Shown here: piece by piece, positions 33,665 through 43,923 of the stretch
Position numbering within the stretch: position 1 is the stretch's first letter
How the letters are laid out: every line of letters begins with the position of its first letter
Assembly (NCBI RefSeq): GCF_015557635.1
Contig: NZ_JADNOP010000005.1
Coordinates: 141,038-205,037, forward strand
Length of the DNA stretch: 64,000 nt
Direction of reading: 5' to 3'
From: Fusicatenibacter saccharivorans
Lineage (GTDB): Bacteria > Bacillota > Clostridia > Lachnospirales > Lachnospiraceae
Position numbers and translations under genes: made by a program
The notes under the pieces: model-generated
What the model was told of the DNA's origin: nothing
What the model saw: only the letters and a program-made list of their open reading frames with translations
Databases searched by the model: none

Positions 33665-35305
33665 TTAAGTGTTTTTCTGTTCTTCCTTCTGCAGTTCGTC
33701 AATTGTAAGCAGCAGCTCATCGATGGAAACCTCTTCGTCCTTCGGATCTTCCGTAAATTCTCTGACCAGTTCTTCGTACGTTCTTCTTCTGTGTTCCAGC
33801 GCTTTCCGCGACCGCTCCCGCCGGATGCGTCGGACATACCGCAGGCGGAGGACAAAGAGCAGAATCAGAACGAGAAGGACAAACGGCATCGCCAGAAAAA
33901 CAGGATCTGCCTTCCGGATACGGGCAAAAAGGGATGCACCGGCCGAGGCAAGATGGCGGAACCAGGAAGCGGCATGCACAGTGCTTTTCCAGAACGCTGC
34001 GAAATGGGAAGCCACAGATGAGAAGGAAACCGTGGATGATGCCGGTGCTTTGGAAATGGCCGGTTCCGGTGTCTGGGTTATGGCCGGTGTTTCGGTCGGC
34101 GTCGCAGTGGCAGTCGGCGTCGGTGTCGCCGTCGGAACCGGTTCAAACGTTACGGCAAGGGTATGATCCTTCTGGATATCGGAAAATGTGTAGCTGTCCG
34201 GATATTCCGTCACCGGCAGATACAAGCCGTCCACCGAGAGTTTCGCGAGCCGGAAGCCTTCGTCTGCCGTGTAGGAAACGGTTTTTTCCTCTCCGCGGGA
34301 AACTTCCCCGCCCTCGGACACCGAGCCATGCTCCGCCGCGGAAGTGGAAACCGTGAACAGATACGGCACCCGGGTGCGGTAGAACTGCACGTACCGTCCA
34401 CCATCTGCCTTTGTTACGTTTACAATCGCAATAAATTCCCCAGGATTTGTCTCGCAGAGGCCCTCTGGTTCATTGATGGTGATATCGTCGGAAAAGCCAA
34501 AATCAACCGTGTCGTCCGCAAGCAGTGTTTTCTGCGAGAGCGAGTATGTCTGGATAAAGTTTCCGATTCCGAGATGCATCGTCAGCGGAAAAAGAAAAAA
34601 GAGATCGCCGGAAACACAGAGATCCTGAAAGTTTTCCATGTAAAAATCGAAGGGATACGTGCCCCAGTCATCCACCACCTGAAGTGAGACATCGAGGAGT
34701 TTAAAGCCGTAGCCGCCGTCCGCATCGGTCTGGATCAGATAGCCGCCGGTGGAGGGAAGATAATCAATACCGAGAATATTGTAGCTTGTCGAGAGCTGGA
34801 TCCGCTCTTTCTGCTCGAGAGTATCCGGGTCGAGGCGGAAGATACATCCGTAATTGGAAGCATCCGGGCTGCTGTAGCCGCTCACGAGGATTTCATGTGT
34901 GACGGGATTGTATGCCATACCGTTTGCGTGAGCAAAGTCTGCGTCCCTTACCTGATGCGCGAGGGAATACTGCGTAACGGGATTTCCGTCTGCGTCTGTA
35001 TCATTTTTATAGTAGGCAGAGACTACGTCCGGCTCTGTCGTCAGATCATTAAAATTTTCGATGCAGATGATATAATCTTCCGTCGCACAGACGGACTGCA
35101 CCGCGCCGTTGCTGCCGAGAATCGGATATTCCCCGACCAGTTCCCAGGAGGCACCAGTAAACGGCGTACTGGAGGCAAAACCAGCCTGGCAGAGCATGGG
35201 GTGAGTCAGAAAGAGAAAAATGCCCAGAAAAAGGGCAAGAAAAAACCGGCCGGATTTCTTGCCGGTGGGAGATTTTAACGAAAAATTTGTAAATGCAAGC
35301 CGCAT
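33665..35305 (-). CDS. Secreted, membrane-anchored protein with propeller-like and InlB-type repeat regions
   Basis: It has 546 residues and no close functional match was recognised. A signal peptide (about 1-42, FFLALFLGIFLFLTHPMLCQAG) is followed by about 280 residues resembling a beta-propeller (repeats such as DYIICIENFNDL, GMAYNPVTHEILVSGYSS, ILGIDYLPSTGGYLIQTD, NFQDLCVSGDLFFLFPL). Then comes one bacterial InlB-B-like repeat (AAEHGSVSEGGEVSRGEEKT to LAVTFEP), a Thr/Pro linker, a membrane span (about 463-485) and a basic, then acidic cytoplasmic tail of 60 residues. The tail suggests more than passive anchoring. A role at the cell surface is inferred. Confidence 0.75.
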   Translation of the reverse strand: MRLAFTNFSLKSPTGKKSGRFFLALFLGIFLFLTHPMLCQAGFASSTPFTGASWELVGEYPILGSNGAVQSVCATEDYIICIENFNDLTTEPDVVSAYYKNDTDADGNPVTQYSLAHQVRDADFAHANGMAYNPVTHEILVSGYSSPDASNYGCIFRLDPDTLEQKERIQLSTSYNILGIDYLPSTGGYLIQTDADGGYGFKLLDVSLQVVDDWGTYPFDFYMENFQDLCVSGDLFFLFPLTMHLGIGNFIQTYSLSQKTLLADDTVDFGFSDDITINEPEGLCETNPGEFIAIVNVTKADGGRYVQFYRTRVPYLFTVSTSAAEHGSVSEGGEVSRGEEKTVSYTADEGFRLAKLSVDGLYLPVTEYPDSYTFSDIQKDHTLAVTFEPVPTATPTPTATATPTETPAITQTPEPAISKAPASSTVSFSSVASHFAAFWKSTVHAASWFRHLASAGASLFARIRKADPVFLAMPFVLLVLILLFVLRLRYVRRIRRERSRKALEHRRRTYEELVREFTEDPKDEEVSIDELLLTIDELQKEEQKNT

Positions 35306-35358
35306 ATGATGTGTAGGTCCTTTCTTACAGAAAAAAGGTGAACTTTTTCTGTCATCCT

Positions 35359-35387
35359 ATCTTACCACGGAACCGGCGGAAAGTAAA
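35359..35387 (-). promoter_or_regulatory. Promoter of the secreted protein gene
   Basis: Read on the minus strand, TTTACT (35382-35387), a 17-bp spacer and TAAGAT (35359-35364). It lies 54 bp before the start codon. Confidence 0.55.
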
Positions 35388-35403
35388 TGAAGGAGGGATG
35401 GAG

Positions 35404-35494
35404 ATTTTCTTACATATCGTTTAAGAAAATGTAATAATTTTGTAGTGTTTGCCGATGCAAAGTAGTTGTAAACATTTTGCCGTCTTGGTAAAAT
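35404..35494 (+). promoter_or_regulatory. lacI-type regulator promoter and upstream palindrome
   Basis: TTGTAA (35466-35471) and TAAAAT (35489-35494) are 17 bp apart, 52 bp before the regulator gene. Upstream, ATTTTCTTA (35404-35412) and TAAGAAAAT (35422-35430) form a perfect inverted repeat with a 9-bp centre. That repeat could be an operator. The 241-bp gap between the two divergent genes holds nothing else recognisable. Confidence 0.55.
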
Positions 35495-35546
35495 AAACAT
35501 AACAGAATTCAGAAAATTGTGAAGAAAAAGGAAAGGCAGAGAACCG

Positions 35547-36563
35547 ATGATTAGAATCAAAGATATTGCAGACCGCGCAGGGGTCAGCCCGACGACGGTT
35601 TCGAATGTAATACACGGAAAGACAGGGCGCGTCTCAAAGGCGACGGTCGAGAAAATCAACCGGATTTTAAAGGAGATGGAGTACGTGCCGAGTATCAGCG
35701 CGCGCATGCTGGCGAACAACAGCTCCGGTCTCATTGGTGTGGCGCTTGGTTTCATGAAGAAAGGAAATGCATCTTCCTTTGAGGATCCCTTTGTGTCGGC
35801 AATGCTCGGAAATCTGGAATATCAGATCCGGGAACACGGCTATTATATGATGCTGGTTGCGCGCCATGAGCAGGACGACATTATGCAGCAGGCGCTCGGC
35901 TGGAATTTTGACGGCATGATTGCGATGGCTCTGAAGGAAAAGGAGATTGCAGAGCTCTCGGAACGTCTCGGAAAACCGCTGGTAACCATTGATCAGTATC
36001 TCCCGCCGGAACTTGGAGTCCGCTCCATTACGATGGATGACTGCGGCGGTGCGTACCAGATGAGTCAGTACCTGATTGGAAAGGGACATAAAAAATTTCT
36101 CTTTTTATCCGACTGCGATCTCGGGGTTGACCACTATCGGTGGCTCGGTGTGCGTCAGGCGATGGAGGAGGCGGGAATTGAGGACATTGAAAGTCGCCAT
36201 ATTGTGATCCCGTGGAATCCAGAGCAGAGGGAGAAGGCATATGAGGAGATGCTTCCGTTCTTCAAAAAACAGACAGCGCTCTTTTTTTCATCGGATTACT
36301 ATGCACTTGAAGCATCCAACTTTCTGCAGAACAGGGGAATAAAGGTTCCGGAGGAAATTTCAATTGCGGGCTTTGATGATGTTACCTATGCGACACTTGC
36401 GCGGCCGAAGCTGACTACCGTGCATCAGATGGTGGATGGAAAAGCACGCCGTGCCGTAGAAGTCCTGATGCACTTGATCCAGGATGAGCCGGTACAAAAA
36501 GATATTCCGCCATTGCCGACAACGCTGGTGGAGAGGGAGTCGGTAAGAGATCTGACGAAGTAA
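35547..36563 (+). CDS. LacI-family transcriptional regulator
   Basis: It has 338 residues: an N-terminal helix-turn-helix (IRIKDIADRAGVSPTTVSNVIHGKTGRVSKATVEKI), hinge helix near residue 50 (PSISARMLANN) and a periplasmic-binding-protein-like effector domain ending TTLVERESVRDLT. It directly precedes the GH13 and GH31 genes on the same strand, and a perfect TTTTGCGCAAAA palindrome lies at the GH13 promoter. It most likely represses the alpha-glucosidases until an alpha-glucoside is present. The ligand is inferred from the neighbours. Confidence 0.93.
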   Translation: MIRIKDIADRAGVSPTTVSNVIHGKTGRVSKATVEKINRILKEMEYVPSISARMLANNSSGLIGVALGFMKKGNASSFEDPFVSAMLGNLEYQIREHGYYMMLVARHEQDDIMQQALGWNFDGMIAMALKEKEIAELSERLGKPLVTIDQYLPPELGVRSITMDDCGGAYQMSQYLIGKGHKKFLFLSDCDLGVDHYRWLGVRQAMEEAGIEDIESRHIVIPWNPEQREKAYEEMLPFFKKQTALFFSSDYYALEASNFLQNRGIKVPEEISIAGFDDVTYATLARPKLTTVHQMVDGKARRAVEVLMHLIQDEPVQKDIPPLPTTLVERESVRDLTK

Positions 36564-36605
36564 ATAGTTACCAAGTTTACAGAAAAACTCTTGTAGAAAC
36601 TGCTG

Positions 36606-36651
36606 GTTTTGCGCAAAACTATTGAAAAATCACCGTGAGGTATGGTAAACT
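36606..36651 (+). promoter_or_regulatory. GH13 promoter with LacI-type operator
   Basis: The 14-bp perfect palindrome GTTTTGCGCAAAAC (36606-36619), with the central CG typical of LacI-family operators, ends 2 bp before a -35 TTGAAA (36622-36627). An 18-bp spacer leads to TAAACT (36646-36651). This is the best candidate binding site for the regulator encoded just upstream. Confidence 0.75.
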
Positions 36652-36717
36652 GTGCTTGCAAACGACAGAATCAAAGAACCAGACACGTTCTGGGGATGAA
36701 ATAAAGGAGGTAAAAAA

Positions 36718-38388
36718 ATGGACAAAAAATGGTGGAAAGAAGCCGTAGTGTATCAGATTTATCCGCGCAGCTTCATGGACAGCAACGGAGACGGTATCGG
36801 AGATTTAAATGGTATCACATCCCGTCTGGATTATCTGAAGGATCTTGGCGTAGATGTTATCTGGCTGTCTCCGGTGTACCAGTCACCAAACGATGACAAT
36901 GGATATGATATCAGCGATTACCGGGCAATCATGCAGGAGTTCGGAACAATGGAGGATTTTGACCGCATGCTTTCGGAGATGCATAAAAGAGGCATCAGGC
37001 TGGTCATGGACCTTGTTGTCAATCATACTTCAGATGAACACAAATGGTTCGTGGAGAGCCGCAAATCGAAAGACAATCCATACCGCGATTATTATATCTG
37101 GCGTGATGCAAAAGAGGGAAAAGAGCCAAACAACTGGGGAAGCTGCTTCTCCGGTTCCGCATGGAAATACGATCCGCAGACAGAGATGTATTATCTGCAT
37201 CTGTTCTCAACAAAACAGCCTGATCTGAACTGGGAGAACCCGGCGGTTCGAAAAGAAGTTTTCGATATGATGAACTGGTGGTGTGAAAAAGGCATTGACG
37301 GTTTCCGGATGGACGTTATCAGCATGATCTCCAAACCGGAAGGGCTGCCGGACGGAAAAATTCCGGAGGGCGGACTCTACGGTGATTCCGGCTGCGTAAA
37401 CGGACCGCACGTTCATGAGTATCTGCAGGAGATGAACAGGGAAGTCCTCTCCAAATACGATCTGATGACGGTTGGTGAGTGTGCCGGTGTCACGATCGAG
37501 GAGGCAGAAAAATATGCATCCGCAGATGGCAAAGAGCTCAGCATGGTATTCCAGTTCGAGCTGGTAGATCTGGCAAGCGGAACATACGGCAAATGGACGG
37601 ACAAACGCGTACCGCTCAAAGATTTCAAACGCGTCATGACAGCATGGCAGACGGAGCTTGAGGGAAAGGCATGGAACAGCCTATTCCTTGGAAACCACGA
37701 CCAGCCGCGCTGCCTGTCCCGTTTCGGCGATGATTCACCGGAATACCGTGTGGTAAGTGCCAAAATGCTGGCAACCTGCCTTCATATGATGCAGGGTACC
37801 CCGTATGTATACCAGGGCGATGAGCTTGGCATGAAGAATGTTCCGTTCCACGATCTGTCCGAGTTCCGCGATATTGAGAGCATCAACGCGTTCCACGAGC
37901 TGACCGGAGCCGGAAAAGTAGCGCCGGACGACATGATGCGCTACCTGAACCTGCGCGGAAGAGACAATGCAAGAACTCCGATGCAGTGGGATGATACCGC
38001 TTCGGCAGGATTTACCACAGGAACACCGTGGATCAAGGTCGGACCGGATTACGAGACCGTCAATGCCAAGAATGAGATGGCGGATCCGGATTCTGTATAC
38101 AATTATTACAAGAAACTGATTCATCTCCGGAAAGAGAAGGATATCATGGTTTACGGAACGTACGAGCTGCTCGATCCGGAGGACGAGGCACTGTATGTAT
38201 ATACCAGAACCTTAGGCGACCAGAAACTCCTCGTGATGTGCAATTTTACAAAAGAGGAGCAGGAATACACGGTTCCGGAAACCTTTGCGGGAGCAGATGT
38301 ACTGATCAGCAACTATCCACAGAGCGGCGCAGCAGCGGGGGCAAGAAAACTGCGTGCGTATGAGGCAGTTGTTCTGGAAACCAAATAA
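36718..38388 (+). CDS. malL: Oligo-1,6-glucosidase (isomaltase-type), GH13
   Basis: A cytoplasmic alpha-glucosidase of 556 residues without signal peptide. It opens KKWWKEAVVYQIYPRSFMDSNGDGIGDL, as in Bacillus oligo-1,6-glucosidases. Catalytic residues are nucleophile Asp199 (GFRMDV), acid/base Glu254 (TVGECAG) and Asp328 (GNHDQPR). The residue after the nucleophile is Val200; in characterised enzymes Val there goes with alpha-1,6 (isomaltose) preference, Thr with alpha-1,4. The ribosome site is AAAGGAGG. Under the LacI-type operator and upstream of a GH31 gene, it likely degrades isomalto-oligosaccharides. No transporter is adjacent. Confidence 0.93.
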   Translation: MDKKWWKEAVVYQIYPRSFMDSNGDGIGDLNGITSRLDYLKDLGVDVIWLSPVYQSPNDDNGYDISDYRAIMQEFGTMEDFDRMLSEMHKRGIRLVMDLVVNHTSDEHKWFVESRKSKDNPYRDYYIWRDAKEGKEPNNWGSCFSGSAWKYDPQTEMYYLHLFSTKQPDLNWENPAVRKEVFDMMNWWCEKGIDGFRMDVISMISKPEGLPDGKIPEGGLYGDSGCVNGPHVHEYLQEMNREVLSKYDLMTVGECAGVTIEEAEKYASADGKELSMVFQFELVDLASGTYGKWTDKRVPLKDFKRVMTAWQTELEGKAWNSLFLGNHDQPRCLSRFGDDSPEYRVVSAKMLATCLHMMQGTPYVYQGDELGMKNVPFHDLSEFRDIESINAFHELTGAGKVAPDDMMRYLNLRGRDNARTPMQWDDTASAGFTTGTPWIKVGPDYETVNAKNEMADPDSVYNYYKKLIHLRKEKDIMVYGTYELLDPEDEALYVYTRTLGDQKLLVMCNFTKEEQEYTVPETFAGADVLISNYPQSGAAAGARKLRAYEAVVLETK

Positions 38389-38399
38389 AAAATGCAGAG

Positions 38400-38436
38400 G
38401 AACCTGTGGCAGAACGGACTTTTGCCACAGGTTCCC
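38400..38436 (+). other. Intercistronic hairpin between GH13 and GH31 genes
   Basis: GGAACCTGTGGCA (38400-38412) is perfectly complementary to TGCCACAGGTTCC (38424-38436). No T tract follows. It may stabilise the GH13 message or partially terminate, lowering expression of the second gene. No separate promoter was seen before the GH31 gene. Confidence 0.6.
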
Positions 38437-38488
38437 GTTCTCAAAATACGGCAAAAACCGGTAAGAGTAAGAAAGGGGAAAACAAAAC

Positions 38489-40876
38489 ATGAAACCATAT
38501 CTGAAATTGGAGACACATCCGCTTGCAGACCCGAAGAATGTAGTAAAGGGCGATAAATATCGTATCACGGTACTGACGGAGCATCTTCTTCGGCTGGAAT
38601 ACAGTGAGGACGGTGAATTTATCGATGCGGCATCCCAGACGGTTGTAAACCGTGATTTTCCAGCAGTGGAATTTTCCGTCAAAGACACAGGCGATGAGCT
38701 GGAGCTGCGCACAAAGTATCTGCAGCTGAATTACAACAAAAAGGCATTCTCTGCAAACGGACTTTCCTGCAAAACAACGGCAGTCGGCATCAGTTCTGTA
38801 CCGGCATGGCATTACGGAGATCCGACACAGGATCTTGGAGGAACGGCCCGTACGCTTGATCAGGTCAACGGAGCATGCGAACTGGAACCTGGTATCATGT
38901 CCTGGTTTGGTTCCGCTGTTCTGGATGATTCGAAGTCGCTTCTGATGACAGAGGACGGTTGGGTGACCCCGAGAAAGAAAGGAGTGCAGGATCTGTACTT
39001 CTTCGGCTATGGCTGGAATTTCCGCCTGGCATTAAAGGATTTTTATCACCTTTGCGGCAAAACTCCGATGCTTCCGAGATTTGCACTCGGAAACTGGTGG
39101 AGCCGTTACTGGCGTTACAGTGAAGCATCTTATATGAAACTGATGGAAGACTTCGACAAAGAGAACGTTCCATTCTCGGTTGCTGTTATCGATATGGACT
39201 GGCACCGTGTAGACGATGTGGATCCGAAATACGGCAGCGGCTGGACCGGCTATAGCTGGAATAAAAAACTCTTCCCGGATCCGGAGCGTTTTCTTGGAAA
39301 ACTCCATGCACGCGGCATGAAGACAACACTGAATGTCCATCCGGCAGACGGAATTCGTGCGTATGAGGACTGCTATCCGGAAGTAGCAGAAGCTATGGGA
39401 GTGGATGCAAAAAAAGAAGAGCCGGTCAATTTTGACATTGCCGATCCGAAATTTGTCGATGTATATTTCGAAAAAGTCCATCATCCGATGGAAAAAGAGG
39501 GCGTCGATTTCTGGTGGATTGACTGGCAGCAGGGACAGAGTACCAAGATCGAGGGTCTTGATCCGCTGTGGATGCTGAATCACTATCATTTTCTTGACAG
39601 TGGAAGAGACGGAAAACGTCCGATGACCTTCTCCCGCTATGCAGGACCGGGCTCCCACCGCTATCCGGTCGGATTTTCCGGAGACACCCACATCACCTGG
39701 GAATCCCTGGATTTCCAGCCATACTTTACCAGCACAGCCTCCAACATCGGCTACGGATGGTGGAGTCATGATATCGGCGGCCATATGCTTGGCTACCGTG
39801 ACGATGAGCTTGAAGCAAGATGGTATCAGTACGGAGTCTTTTCTCCGATCAACCGTCTGCACAGCTCTAACAGTGCCTTCAGTGGAAAAGAGCCTTGGAA
39901 CTTCAGTATGGAAGTGCGCAGCACAATGGATGATTTCCTCCGTCTGCGTCATAAACTGGTGCCGTATCTGTATACGATGAACTACCGTGCATGGAAAGAG
40001 GACACACCGATCGTTGTTCCGATGTATTATGATTACCCGGAGACGGTTTTCTGGGGCAAAAATCAGGCACCGAATCAGTACTTCTTCGGAAGCGAGCTGA
40101 TGGTAACACCGGTGACAACGAAATGCATTCCGGAGCTGAAGCGTGCAAAAACAAAGGTGTGGCTGCCGGAAGGTACGTGGTTTGATTTCTTCAACGGAAT
40201 GATTTACGAGGGCGGCAGAAGTATGGATCTGTACCGTACGCTCGAGGAGATCCCGGTTCTTGCTAAAGCAGGTGCGATTATCCCGATGACAGAGAAGATC
40301 AGTGCGCTGGATGTAGAATCCAACCCGGATGAGCTGACGGTACGCGTTTACGCGGGCGCGGACAATACATTTGTCCTGTACGAGGATGACAATACTACCA
40401 TGGCATATGAGAAGGATGACTGTGCAAAAACATCGATGACGCTCGACTGGGGTGCGCGGAAATTTACGATTGCACCGGTTGAAGGCAATCAGAGCCTCGT
40501 TCCGGAAAGCAGAATGTACTGCGTAGAATTCGGCGGAAGTACGGCAAAAGAAGCGAAGGCCTTTGTAAACGGTGTGGAAGCGGATGCAGAAGTCAAAGAG
40601 AAAGACGGACTTCTTACGATCGCGGTAACAGATGTAAAACCGCAGGATACCGTGACAATCTGTCTGCCGGAAGATACGGAGATTGCAAAGAACGATGTCA
40701 TGACACGTGTGATGGATCTGCTGCTGCACGCCGAAATCAGCTACATCACCAAAGAGCAGATCGCAAATCTTCTTCGCAAAGCAGACGGAAAGGTAGCAAT
40801 TCTGGCTGCAGAGCTGCAGAGCATGGAACTTTCAAATGATCTGCGCGGTGCGCTGCTGGAGATCATTACGGCATAA
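38489..40876 (+). CDS. Alpha-glucosidase-like glycoside hydrolase, GH31
   Basis: The 795-residue cytoplasmic enzyme has an N-terminal beta-sandwich, a TIM barrel and C-terminal beta domains. GH31 marks are [25 protein letters not shown], nucleophile Asp345 in [26 protein letters not shown] (acid/base region) and [13 protein letters not shown]. The WxDWQQG form resembles gut Firmicutes alpha-glucosidases more than alpha-xylosidases, whose motif is usually KTDFGE. About 70 C-terminal helical residues are extra. Cotranscription with the GH13 gene suggests complementary attack on alpha-glucosides. Confidence 0.88.
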   Translation: MKPYLKLETHPLADPKNVVKGDKYRITVLTEHLLRLEYSEDGEFIDAASQTVVNRDFPAVEFSVKDTGDELELRTKYLQLNYNKKAFSANGLSCKTTAVGISSVPAWHYGDPTQDLGGTARTLDQVNGACELEPGIMSWFGSAVLDDSKSLLMTEDGWVTPRKKGVQDLYFFGYGWNFRLALKDFYHLCGKTPMLPRFALGNWWSRYWRYSEASYMKLMEDFDKENVPFSVAVIDMDWHRVDDVDPKYGSGWTGYSWNKKLFPDPERFLGKLHARGMKTTLNVHPADGIRAYEDCYPEVAEAMGVDAKKEEPVNFDIADPKFVDVYFEKVHHPMEKEGVDFWWIDWQQGQSTKIEGLDPLWMLNHYHFLDSGRDGKRPMTFSRYAGPGSHRYPVGFSGDTHITWESLDFQPYFTSTASNIGYGWWSHDIGGHMLGYRDDELEARWYQYGVFSPINRLHSSNSAFSGKEPWNFSMEVRSTMDDFLRLRHKLVPYLYTMNYRAWKEDTPIVVPMYYDYPETVFWGKNQAPNQYFFGSELMVTPVTTKCIPELKRAKTKVWLPEGTWFDFFNGMIYEGGRSMDLYRTLEEIPVLAKAGAIIPMTEKISALDVESNPDELTVRVYAGADNTFVLYEDDNTTMAYEKDDCAKTSMTLDWGARKFTIAPVEGNQSLVPESRMYCVEFGGSTAKEAKAFVNGVEADAEVKEKDGLLTIAVTDVKPQDTVTICLPEDTEIAKNDVMTRVMDLLLHAEISYITKEQIANLLRKADGKVAILAAELQSMELSNDLRGALLEIITA

Positions 40877-40901
40877 ATTGCTGCAGAAAAACACGATTTG
40901 A

Positions 40902-40983
40902 TTTACAGAAAAAGAATTCTGTGATACGATACATACAAAGAAAAGGAAGAGAGCGTGGCAGTGGATTCTGTCAGGCTCTCTTC
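40902..40983 (+). promoter_or_regulatory. glpK promoter and leader hairpin
   Basis: TTTACA (40902-40907), 17 bp, TACGAT (40925-40930). The leader then contains GAAGAGAGC (40946-40954) paired with GCTCTCTTC (40975-40983). A hairpin in the leader of a glp gene recalls GlpP-type antitermination in Firmicutes, but the T tract is poor, so this is only suggestive. Confidence 0.5.
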
Positions 40984-41013
40984 TTGAAATGTGAGACAGG
41001 AGGATTTTTAAAC

Positions 41014-42504
41014 GTGGGAAAATACATCATGGCACTTGATGCCGGCACAACGAGCAACCGCTGTATTCTGTTTGATCAGAAAGGACAGATCGTAAGCCTT
41101 GCGCAGAAGGAGTTTACCCAGCGTTTCCCGAAACCGGGCTGGGTGGAGCACGATGCCAATGAAATCTGGTCCACGATGCTCGGTGTAGCCGTGGAGGCAA
41201 TGCAGAAAGCGGGTGCGTCCTACGAGGATATCGCGGCAATCGGCATCACAAACCAGAGAGAGACGACGATCGTCTGGGACAAAAAGACGGGAGAGCCGGT
41301 CTACAATGCAATTGTATGGCAGTGCCGCAGAACATCGGAATACTGCGATTCCCTGATGGAGCGCGGACTGGTTGACCGTTTCCGGGAGAAAACAGGTCTT
41401 GTGATCGATGCGTATTTTTCAGCCACGAAGCTGAAATGGATTCTAGATGAAGTTCCGGGCGTGCGCGAGCGGGCGGAGCGAGGCGATCTCTATTTCGGAA
41501 CGGTGGAGACGTGGCTGATCTGGAAGATGACAAAGGGAAAGGTACATGTCACCGATTACACCAACGCGTCCCGTACAATGCTGTTCAATATCCATACCCT
41601 GAAATGGGATGAGGATATCTTAAAAGAGCTGAACATTCCGCTCTGTATGCTGCCGGAAGTCCGCCCGTCGAGCTGTGTCTACGGGGAGACGGCATCCACA
41701 TATTTCGGCGGCCCGATTCCGATTGCGGGAGCAGCGGGAGACCAGCAGGCGGCGCTGTTCGGCCAGACCTGCTATGCGCCGGGCGAAGCGAAAAATACAT
41801 ACGGAACAGGCTGCTTCCTGCTGATGAACACGGGAGAAAAGCCGGTTTCTTCGACACACGGTCTTGTTACCACGATTGCATGGGGCATCGGGGACAAGAT
41901 TACGTATGCGCTCGAGGGATCCATTTTCGTCGGCGGAGCCGCAATCCAGTGGCTGCGCGATGAGATGAAGCTGATCGAGTCCTCGGCGGATTCCGAGTAC
42001 ATGGCGCAGAAGGTGAACGACACGAACGGCTGCTACGTCGTGCCGGCGTTTACCGGCCTTGGCGCACCGTACTGGGATCAGTATGCGAGAGGAACCATTC
42101 TCGGCCTGACCCGCGGCGTCAACAAATACCATGTGATCCGCGCAACGCTGGAGTCGATCACGTATCAGGTGGATGATGTCTTAAAAGCGATGGAGGCAGA
42201 TTCCGGCATGAAGCTCTCCGCACTGCGTGTGGACGGCGGAGCAAGCGCCAACAACTTCCTGATGCAGTGCCAGGCGGACATCAGCCAGGCGCCGGTGGAG
42301 CGGCCGTGCTGCATCGAGACGACCGCGATGGGAGCAGCTTATCTTGCGGGACTCGCCGTCGGCTACTGGCCGGATCAGGAGACGGTAAAACAGAACGGAG
42401 CCATTGACCGTACATTTGAGCCGGAGCTCTCGAAAGAGGAGCGCGATGAGAAGATGAACGGATGGCACAAAGCAGTCCGTTACGCCGAAGGATGGGCGAA
42501 ATAG
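41014..42504 (+). CDS. glpK: Glycerol kinase
   Basis: It phosphorylates glycerol to glycerol-3-phosphate. The GTG at 41014, after AGGAGG, gives 496 residues, the normal length, beginning [25 protein letters not shown]-family blocks are [61 protein letters not shown] and [14 protein letters not shown]. In-frame codons back to 40921 fall in the leader and are rejected. Neither glpF nor glpD/glpO is adjacent, so the rest of glycerol metabolism is elsewhere. Confidence 0.96.
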   Translation: MGKYIMALDAGTTSNRCILFDQKGQIVSLAQKEFTQRFPKPGWVEHDANEIWSTMLGVAVEAMQKAGASYEDIAAIGITNQRETTIVWDKKTGEPVYNAIVWQCRRTSEYCDSLMERGLVDRFREKTGLVIDAYFSATKLKWILDEVPGVRERAERGDLYFGTVETWLIWKMTKGKVHVTDYTNASRTMLFNIHTLKWDEDILKELNIPLCMLPEVRPSSCVYGETASTYFGGPIPIAGAAGDQQAALFGQTCYAPGEAKNTYGTGCFLLMNTGEKPVSSTHGLVTTIAWGIGDKITYALEGSIFVGGAAIQWLRDEMKLIESSADSEYMAQKVNDTNGCYVVPAFTGLGAPYWDQYARGTILGLTRGVNKYHVIRATLESITYQVDDVLKAMEADSGMKLSALRVDGGASANNFLMQCQADISQAPVERPCCIETTAMGAAYLAGLAVGYWPDQETVKQNGAIDRTFEPELSKEERDEKMNGWHKAVRYAEGWAK

Positions 42505-42525
42505 AAAAAGATTTTGAAAATGCAG

Positions 42526-42561
42526 AAAAGGAACGGTTTCGTAATGAAAACCGTTCCTTTT
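42526..42561. terminator. Bidirectional terminator between glpK and thiC
   Basis: AAAAGGAACGGTTT (42526-42539) pairs with AAACCGTTCCTTTT (42548-42561). The A and T tracts allow it to end transcripts from both directions. Confidence 0.88.
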
Positions 42562-42571
42562 CGCGTACTGT

Positions 42572-42595
42572 GACTTCTTGTCTACTGATGTTAAA
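42572..42595 (-). repeat. 24-bp repeat copy B, at the thiC stop codon
   Basis: On the minus strand it reads TTTAACATC followed by AGTAGACAAGAAGTC, matching 8126-8149 except for one base. It overlaps the thiC TAA just as copy A overlaps that of ychF. Here it is not followed by the CCCCGCTT hairpin; the sequence runs directly into the glpK/thiC terminator. Confidence 0.6.
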
Positions 42596-43898
42596 GAATG
42601 TCGATATGTTCGCCGTTTAAAGCTTTGTTCATGCTTCGCACGGCACAGAATTTACCGCACATTGAGCAGGTATCTTCCTGTTCCGGTGAGCGGTCGGCGC
42701 GGATGGCTTTTGCGGTCTCCGGGTCCAGTGCACAGTCCCACTGTGCTTCCCAGTCGAGCACGCGGCGGGCGTCTCCCATCTTGTCGTCAATATCACGCGC
42801 ATGCGGCACGCCTTTGGCAATGTCGGCAGCGTGTGCGGCGATTTTGCTTGCGATGATGCCCTGCTTTACGTCATCGAGGTTCGGAAGAGCCAGATGCTCT
42901 GCCGGCGTTACGTAGCAGAGGAAAGCAGCGCCGTTCATAGCGGCAATTGCGCCTCCGATGGCAGCGGTGATGTGGTCATAGCCCGGTGCGATATCGGTTA
43001 CGAGAGGTCCGAGAACATAGAACGGAGCACCCATGCAGATGGTCTGCTGTACTTTCATGTTGGCCGCAATCTGATCCATCGGAACGTGGCCCGGTCCCTC
43101 AACCATAACCTGAACGTCTTTTTCCCAGGCACGTTTGGTGAGTTCGCCGAGGCGCACCAGCTCCTCAATCTGGCAGACATCCGTTGCGTCGGCAAGGCAG
43201 CCAGGACGGCAGGCGTCGCCGAGAGAAATGGTCACATCGTATTCACGGCAGATATCGAGAATCTCATCGTAATACTCGTAGAACGGATTCTCCTCGCCGG
43301 TCATGCACATCCAGGCGAACACGAGGGAGCCGCCGCGGGAAACAATATTCATTTTCCGTTTGTGTTTGCGGATCTGATCGATGGTTTTTCTGGTGATGCC
43401 GCAGTGCAGGGTGACGAAATCGACACCGTCCTCGGCATGGAGGCGGATGACGTCAATAAAATCTTTGGCGGTCAGCGTATCCAGGTCTCTCTGGTAATGG
43501 ATCACACTGTCATATACCGGCACGGTGCCGATCATGGCTGGACATTCGGAGGTCAGTTTCCGCCGGAACGGCTGCGTATTGCCGTGGCTCGACAGGTCCA
43601 TGATGGCTTCTGCGCCCATATTGACCGCGGAGAGTACCTTCTGCATCTCCACATCGTAATCTTTACAGTCTTTCGAAACACCGAGATTTACATTGATTTT
43701 CGTGCGCAGCATCGAGCCGATGCCCTCCGGGTCGATGCAGGTGTGCAGCTTATTGGCCGGAATGGCAACCTTTCCGCTGGCAACGAGCGGCATCAGGTCT
43801 TCCACGGCCATATACTCTTTTTCTGCGACTTTTTTCAGCTCCGGTGTTACAATGCCGCGGCGTGCGGCGTCCATCTGTGTTGCGTAATTGCGTTCCAT
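42591..43898 (-). CDS. thiC: Phosphomethylpyrimidine synthase
   Basis: A radical-SAM enzyme that rearranges aminoimidazole ribotide into HMP phosphate, the pyrimidine half of thiamine. The 435 residues match the short clostridial form. Blocks include [32 protein letters not shown] and [12 protein letters not shown]; the iron-sulfur cluster motif CX2CX4C is near the C-terminus (CSMCGKFC). It is the last gene of the cluster, 25 bp after thiD, and so falls under the TPP riboswitch unless there is an internal promoter. Confidence 0.97.
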   Translation of the reverse strand: MERNYATQMDAARRGIVTPELKKVAEKEYMAVEDLMPLVASGKVAIPANKLHTCIDPEGIGSMLRTKINVNLGVSKDCKDYDVEMQKVLSAVNMGAEAIMDLSSHGNTQPFRRKLTSECPAMIGTVPVYDSVIHYQRDLDTLTAKDFIDVIRLHAEDGVDFVTLHCGITRKTIDQIRKHKRKMNIVSRGGSLVFAWMCMTGEENPFYEYYDEILDICREYDVTISLGDACRPGCLADATDVCQIEELVRLGELTKRAWEKDVQVMVEGPGHVPMDQIAANMKVQQTICMGAPFYVLGPLVTDIAPGYDHITAAIGGAIAAMNGAAFLCYVTPAEHLALPNLDDVKQGIIASKIAAHAADIAKGVPHARDIDDKMGDARRVLDWEAQWDCALDPETAKAIRADRSPEQEDTCSMCGKFCAVRSMNKALNGEHIDIL

Positions 43899-43923
43899 CT
43901 GTTGTTCTCCTTTATTTTCAAAA

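Noticed and set aside
39032..40729. Long minus-strand open frame (565 codons) opposite the GH31 gene
   Set aside because: Cys/His/Arg-rich antisense shadow of a confidently identified enzyme.
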